In this document: piece by piece, positions 13,704 through 16,588 of the stretch
How the letters are laid out: the number at the start of each line of letters is the position of its first letter
Numbering within the stretch: the stretch's first letter is position 1
DNA from: Taibaiella sp.
GTDB lineage: Bacteria; Bacteroidota; Bacteroidia; Chitinophagales; Chitinophagaceae
DNA: 16,588 nucleotides
Direction: 5' to 3'
Assembly: GCA_019454705.1 (NCBI GenBank)
Contig: JACFNS010000014.1
Coordinates: forward strand, 1-16,588
Notes under the pieces: model-generated
The model's database searches: none
Told to the model about the DNA's origin: nothing
Seen by the model: only the letters and a program-made list of their open reading frames with translations
Program-made: the position numbers and the translations under genes

Positions 13704-15424
13704 TATTATTCAAGAAATCCATAGTGGCCGCAACCCTGGCAGCAGGGTTGTGGTTGCCTGCATCCGCGCAGGAAGTGGATACCATTCCCCCGCCGATAGG
13801 TGCGCAAAGCAAGTTGAACGCAGTAGTGCTGCACTATGACGCCGTACGTGCCCGCAATAAAGGAGATAATGCCGAAGCAAGGCTGCGCGATGCAATAAAG
13901 TTTGACCCCGAGGGGGCAGGGCTGTATTACGACCTGGCGCGCATCCACATGGCGAAGAGGCAGATGGGGGAGGCGGAAAAAAACCTGAAAAAAGCCATAG
14001 AGCTGGAGCCTGGCAATAACTGGTACAAAGAGCAGTATGCAGGACTGTTGTCAGAGCAAAATAAGTTTACCGAGGCTGCAGAGCTGTACGAGGAAATGGT
14101 GGCAAAAGATGAATACAACAAAGAATTACTCCAAACCATAGCCTACCTGTACCAGCGCGCGGGCGAAAAGAAAAAAGCCACCGCCGCTTACGAAAAACTG
14201 GTGAAGACGTATGGCAATGATGAGGAGATATTGGAAGGCAAGCTGCAACTGCACCTGAACAATAATGAACTGGACGAGGCGGTAAAGGTGAATAACCGCC
14301 TGATAGAACTGGCACCCGGCGAGAGCAAATATTACATCAGGCTGGCAGAGATGTATAATAATAACGACCAGCAGGACAAGGCCGCAGAAATATATAAAAA
14401 GGCGGAGGAGATGTTTCCTGACGATGCGGGCATACAACTGAGCCTCTCGGAATATTACAGGCGAAAGGGTGACAAGGAGCAGTATAAAAAATATATGCAG
14501 AAGGTAGTGCGCAACAACTCATTGGGCGCATCGGAGCAACTTACCGTTCTCGCAGGTTTTATACTGAGCAGTGATGACAGCGCAGACAGGCAGGTGAGCC
14601 TGGAACTGGCAAAAGAAATAGCAACAAATAATCCTGAAGATGCGCGTGCAATAGCCGGCTACGGCGATATGCTGGGTGTAACAGGGCATATGACCGAAGC
14701 CGCGGAGCAATATAAAAAGTCGGTGGAAATAGACCCCGCCAACTACGTGGTATGGAAAAACCTGTTGTCGGCGTACCTGCAGGCGGATATGTACGATTCT
14801 GTATTGAAATACAGCGACCGTGCCCTGAGGGTATTCCCCAACCAAGCGCAACTGCATTACCTGAACGGTATGGCCTATAGCCTGAAAAAAGACTACCCCA
14901 AAGCGGTGAACGCTATGGAGCGTGCGGTTGATATGATGCCTGAGGAAAATAAGGGAGAACTGGCAGGCATGTACGGCTTGCTGGCAGACGCTTATTATAA
15001 TATGAAAGATTATAAAGCCTCTGACGAATATTTTGAAAAATCGCTGAAGCTGGCGCCTGACAATCCCACTACGTTGAACAATTATGCCTATTACCTGTCG
15101 GAGCGGGGAGAAAGGCTGGAAGATGCGGAGAAGATGTCGAAACGCTCGCTGGAGTTGTCGCCCGATCTGCCTACCTTCCTGGATACCTATGGCTGGATAT
15201 TGTATAAACAGGGCAACTATAAGAAAGCCAAAGAATACATAGAAAAAGCCATCAATAAAGAAGAACAGGCTGCCGGCGGCACGCTGTGGGATCACCTGGG
15301 CGATGTTAATTATAAGCTGGGCGATAAAGACAAGGCGCTGGAAAACTGGAAAAAAGCCAAAGAGTTGGGTGCGGACAACCCCAACCTGGACAGGAAGATA
15401 GCCGATAAGAAGTTGTATGAATAG
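13700..15424 (+). CDS. Large periplasmic TPR-repeat protein
   Basis: A 574-residue protein with a signal peptide (cleavage about ASA|Q, residues 22-24) followed by roughly a dozen tetratricopeptide repeats to the C-terminus. Examples are 'AGLYYDLARIHMAKRQMGEAEKNLKKAIELEP', 'VVWKNLLSAYLQADMYDSVLKYSDRALRVFP' and 'TLNNYAYYLSERGERLEDAEKMSKRSLELSP'. It is therefore an exported solenoid scaffold, probably periplasmic or outer-membrane associated. It is translationally coupled on both sides: ATGA overlap with the nucleotidyltransferase and an eight-base overlap with the DUF4292 lipoprotein gene. A joint role with that lipoprotein in envelope assembly is plausible from context only; the partners are unknown. 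Confidence 0.93.
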   Translation: MILFKKSIVAATLAAGLWLPASAQEVDTIPPPIGAQSKLNAVVLHYDAVRARNKGDNAEARLRDAIKFDPEGAGLYYDLARIHMAKRQMGEAEKNLKKAIELEPGNNWYKEQYAGLLSEQNKFTEAAELYEEMVAKDEYNKELLQTIAYLYQRAGEKKKATAAYEKLVKTYGNDEEILEGKLQLHLNNNELDEAVKVNNRLIELAPGESKYYIRLAEMYNNNDQQDKAAEIYKKAEEMFPDDAGIQLSLSEYYRRKGDKEQYKKYMQKVVRNNSLGASEQLTVLAGFILSSDDSADRQVSLELAKEIATNNPEDARAIAGYGDMLGVTGHMTEAAEQYKKSVEIDPANYVVWKNLLSAYLQADMYDSVLKYSDRALRVFPNQAQLHYLNGMAYSLKKDYPKAVNAMERAVDMMPEENKGELAGMYGLLADAYYNMKDYKASDEYFEKSLKLAPDNPTTLNNYAYYLSERGERLEDAEKMSKRSLELSPDLPTFLDTYGWILYKQGNYKKAKEYIEKAINKEEQAAGGTLWDHLGDVNYKLGDKDKALENWKKAKELGADNPNLDRKIADKKLYE

Positions 15425-16319
15425 AATAGTGCTGATATGGATACCACTCTTGTTGCTGGTATTTGCTTCCTGTAAGCCGGGCAAAAAGCTGGCACGTAAG
15501 GGTAACAAAACGGCTGATACGAGTGCAGTTGATTCGTTAGCTACAGTGCCACAGCCGCAGATTGATATTTTTGATGTGAAAGCGGACGGCCATATGGTCA
15601 TAATGGAGCTGCCTGTAGATACGGCCAACCTTTATGTAGATACGGCTGCAGCCGCCATCCCCACTGAATATATGTTGCCTGCAGAAGTGCCGTTCAGCAC
15701 ATTCAAGGGCAAAGCTAAGATGAACTATAGCGGGGGTGGCATGAGCCAGGACTTTACCGCCAATATCAGGATGGCAAAGGACAGTGTCATCTGGATACAT
15801 GTAACGGCGGGTATGGGCCTGGTGAATGTAGCCCGGATACTGATTACGCCTGATAGTTTCAGCCTGTTGAATTATTTAGACAAGACCGGCATGAAACTGC
15901 ATATTTCTGAGGCCAACCAACTGCTGCCGGCCCAGGTTGATTTTAAAACCTTGCAGAGTTTTATCATTGGCGAGGTATTGCGGACACCCTATCAACGCGT
16001 AGCCGCTACACGGGATATGGGCGACACCTGGGTGATGGACATACAAGGGCTGAATACCAACCAGGTGGTGAATTATAGTAAGGCGGACAGTACCATCAAC
16101 AACCTGCAGGTACTTTCCACTAATGGTGGTTTTGCCGGGGTTATTCAGTTTGCCAATTACACCATTGTCAGCAGCAGGAGGTTCGCGCTGAACAGGGATA
16201 TCAATATCAACAGCAATAACGAGTTGCATCACCTGGATATGATATTTAATAATGCCGGCTTCGACGAGGCGCTGGATTTTCCTTTTGCTATTCCCGATAG
16301 TTATAGCCTGAACAAATAA
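15417..16319 (+). CDS. DUF4292 lipoprotein
   Basis: A 300-residue lipoprotein with signal MNRIVLIWIPLLLLVFASC (Cys19) followed by KPGKK and a Ser/Thr-rich linker. The mature domain (about 95-290) has the FSTFKGKAKMNYSGGG...FTANIRMAKDSVIWIHV opening seen in DUF4292 proteins, which I believe adopt a LolA/LolB-like half-barrel fold. Such a fold would bind lipid or lipoprotein acyl chains, but the function is unproven. The start ATG lies inside the end of the TPR gene (eight-base overlap), so the two products are probably made together. It is the last gene of the dut operon; rfbF follows with its own promoter-like element. Confidence 0.87.
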   Translation: MNRIVLIWIPLLLLVFASCKPGKKLARKGNKTADTSAVDSLATVPQPQIDIFDVKADGHMVIMELPVDTANLYVDTAAAAIPTEYMLPAEVPFSTFKGKAKMNYSGGGMSQDFTANIRMAKDSVIWIHVTAGMGLVNVARILITPDSFSLLNYLDKTGMKLHISEANQLLPAQVDFKTLQSFIIGEVLRTPYQRVAATRDMGDTWVMDIQGLNTNQVVNYSKADSTINNLQVLSTNGGFAGVIQFANYTIVSSRRFALNRDININSNNELHHLDMIFNNAGFDEALDFPFAIPDSYSLNK

Positions 16320-16326
16320 TGCGTTA

Positions 16327-16360
16327 AAATTCCGGCTGAGCTCAGTATGACAGGGAATTT
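16327..16360 (+). terminator. Possible weak terminator hairpin after the DUF4292 gene
   Basis: AAATTCC (16327-16333) can pair with GGAATTT (16354-16360) around an inner palindrome CTGAGCTCAG. The following bases (CCTTTGTTT) are only partly T-rich, so this is a weak terminator candidate at the operon end. Confidence 0.3.
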
Positions 16361-16374
16361 CCTTTGTTTCCTGC

Positions 16375-16382
16375 TATATTTG
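16375..16382 (+). promoter_or_regulatory. -7 promoter element of rfbF
   Basis: TATATTTG matches TAnnTTTG exactly and ends 29 bases before the rfbF ATG. This suggests rfbF begins a new transcription unit. No -33 TTTG was seen at the normal distance. Confidence 0.6.
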
Positions 16383-16411
16383 TTGCAGTCTTATAAGAAA
16401 CAGGCACAGGA

Positions 16412-16588
16412 ATGAAAGTAGTCATATTTGCAGGCGGCAGGGGCACGCGTATAGCTGAGGAATCAACATTGCGCCCAAAGCCGATGATAGAAATAGGAGG
16501 CAAGCCCATACTCTGGCATATCATGAAGATATATGCGGCATACGGGCACAATGAGTTTATCATTTGCCTGGGGTACAAAGGGTGGATG
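16412..16588 (+). CDS. rfbF: Glucose-1-phosphate cytidylyltransferase RfbF (3' partial)
   Basis: Fifty-nine codons are open from ATG 16412 to the window edge. The product starts [18 protein letters not shown], followed by [20 protein letters not shown] and then [16 protein letters not shown]. This matches the N-terminus of RfbF/DdhA-type enzymes, which make CDP-glucose from CTP and glucose-1-phosphate, the first step toward CDP-3,6-dideoxyhexoses and related surface sugars. The GGxGTR nucleotide loop and RPKPM motif are intact. The rest lies outside the window. It probably opens a surface-polysaccharide (O-antigen-like) gene cluster to the right. Confidence 0.93.
   Translation, partial: MKVVIFAGGRGTRIAEESTLRPKPMIEIGGKPILWHIMKIYAAYGHNEFIICLGYKGWM

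Noticed and set aside
14519..15628. A 369-codon open frame on the minus strand
   Set aside because: It lies wholly antisense to the TPR and DUF4292 genes, has no promoter or plausible domain, and its hydrophobic, irregular composition is what the opposite strand of a Lys/Glu-rich TPR gene gives.

Overview
The window is ordinary chromosomal DNA from a member of the Bacteroidota, most likely a Chitinophagaceae-like relative (the family is inference). The signs are exact matches to the Bacteroidota promoter element TAnnTTTG in front of many genes, weak Shine-Dalgarno sequences, several SPII lipoproteins with K- or N-rich residues after the cysteine, a type IX secretion C-terminal domain, and a dut / nucleotidyltransferase / TPR / DUF4292 gene run that I recall from this phylum. 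There is no insertion sequence, integrase, phage gene, CRISPR array or rRNA.

Layout. 1-1355: 3' part of a PolX-type protein (HhH, degenerate polymerase core, intact PHP metal site). 1356-1500: a promoter-like element and a strong intrinsic terminator. 1501-1995 (-): small lipoprotein. 2098-2271 (-): tRNA-Arg(ACG) with its own promoter and terminator. 2335-3429 (+): rlmH and a rhomboid protease. 3426-5070 (-): a small TPR protein and tilS, one base apart. 5089-7099 (-): a secreted PNGase F-like protein with a T9SS sorting domain and its terminator. 7185-8090 (-): a YebC-family protein directly abutted by a CWC cysteine-rich mini-protein. 8141-9972 (-): a di-haem cytochrome-c peroxidase lipoprotein followed by an outer-membrane beta-barrel. 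9973-10505: a gene-free stretch with degenerate AT-rich repeats and palindromes. 10506-11339 (-): an unrecognised lipoprotein. 11497-12175 (+): a six-TM potassium-channel-like gene split by a frameshift. 12232-16319 (+): a tight operon of dut, a sugar-phosphate nucleotidyltransferase, a large periplasmic TPR protein and a DUF4292 lipoprotein. 16412-end (+): the start of rfbF (glucose-1-phosphate cytidylyltransferase), which suggests a surface-polysaccharide locus follows.

Functionally the window mixes RNA and translation housekeeping (tRNA-Arg, RlmH, TilS, YebC), nucleotide and DNA care (dUTPase, PolX-like protein) and envelope functions (rhomboid, peroxidase, beta-barrel, lipoproteins, PNGase F-like enzyme, nucleotidyltransferases). 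I see no clear undescribed multi-gene system. The items most worth checking are the PolX-like protein that appears to have lost its polymerase aspartates, the PNGase F-like protein with one altered catalytic position, the split channel gene, and the orphan promoter-terminator unit at 1409-1476.
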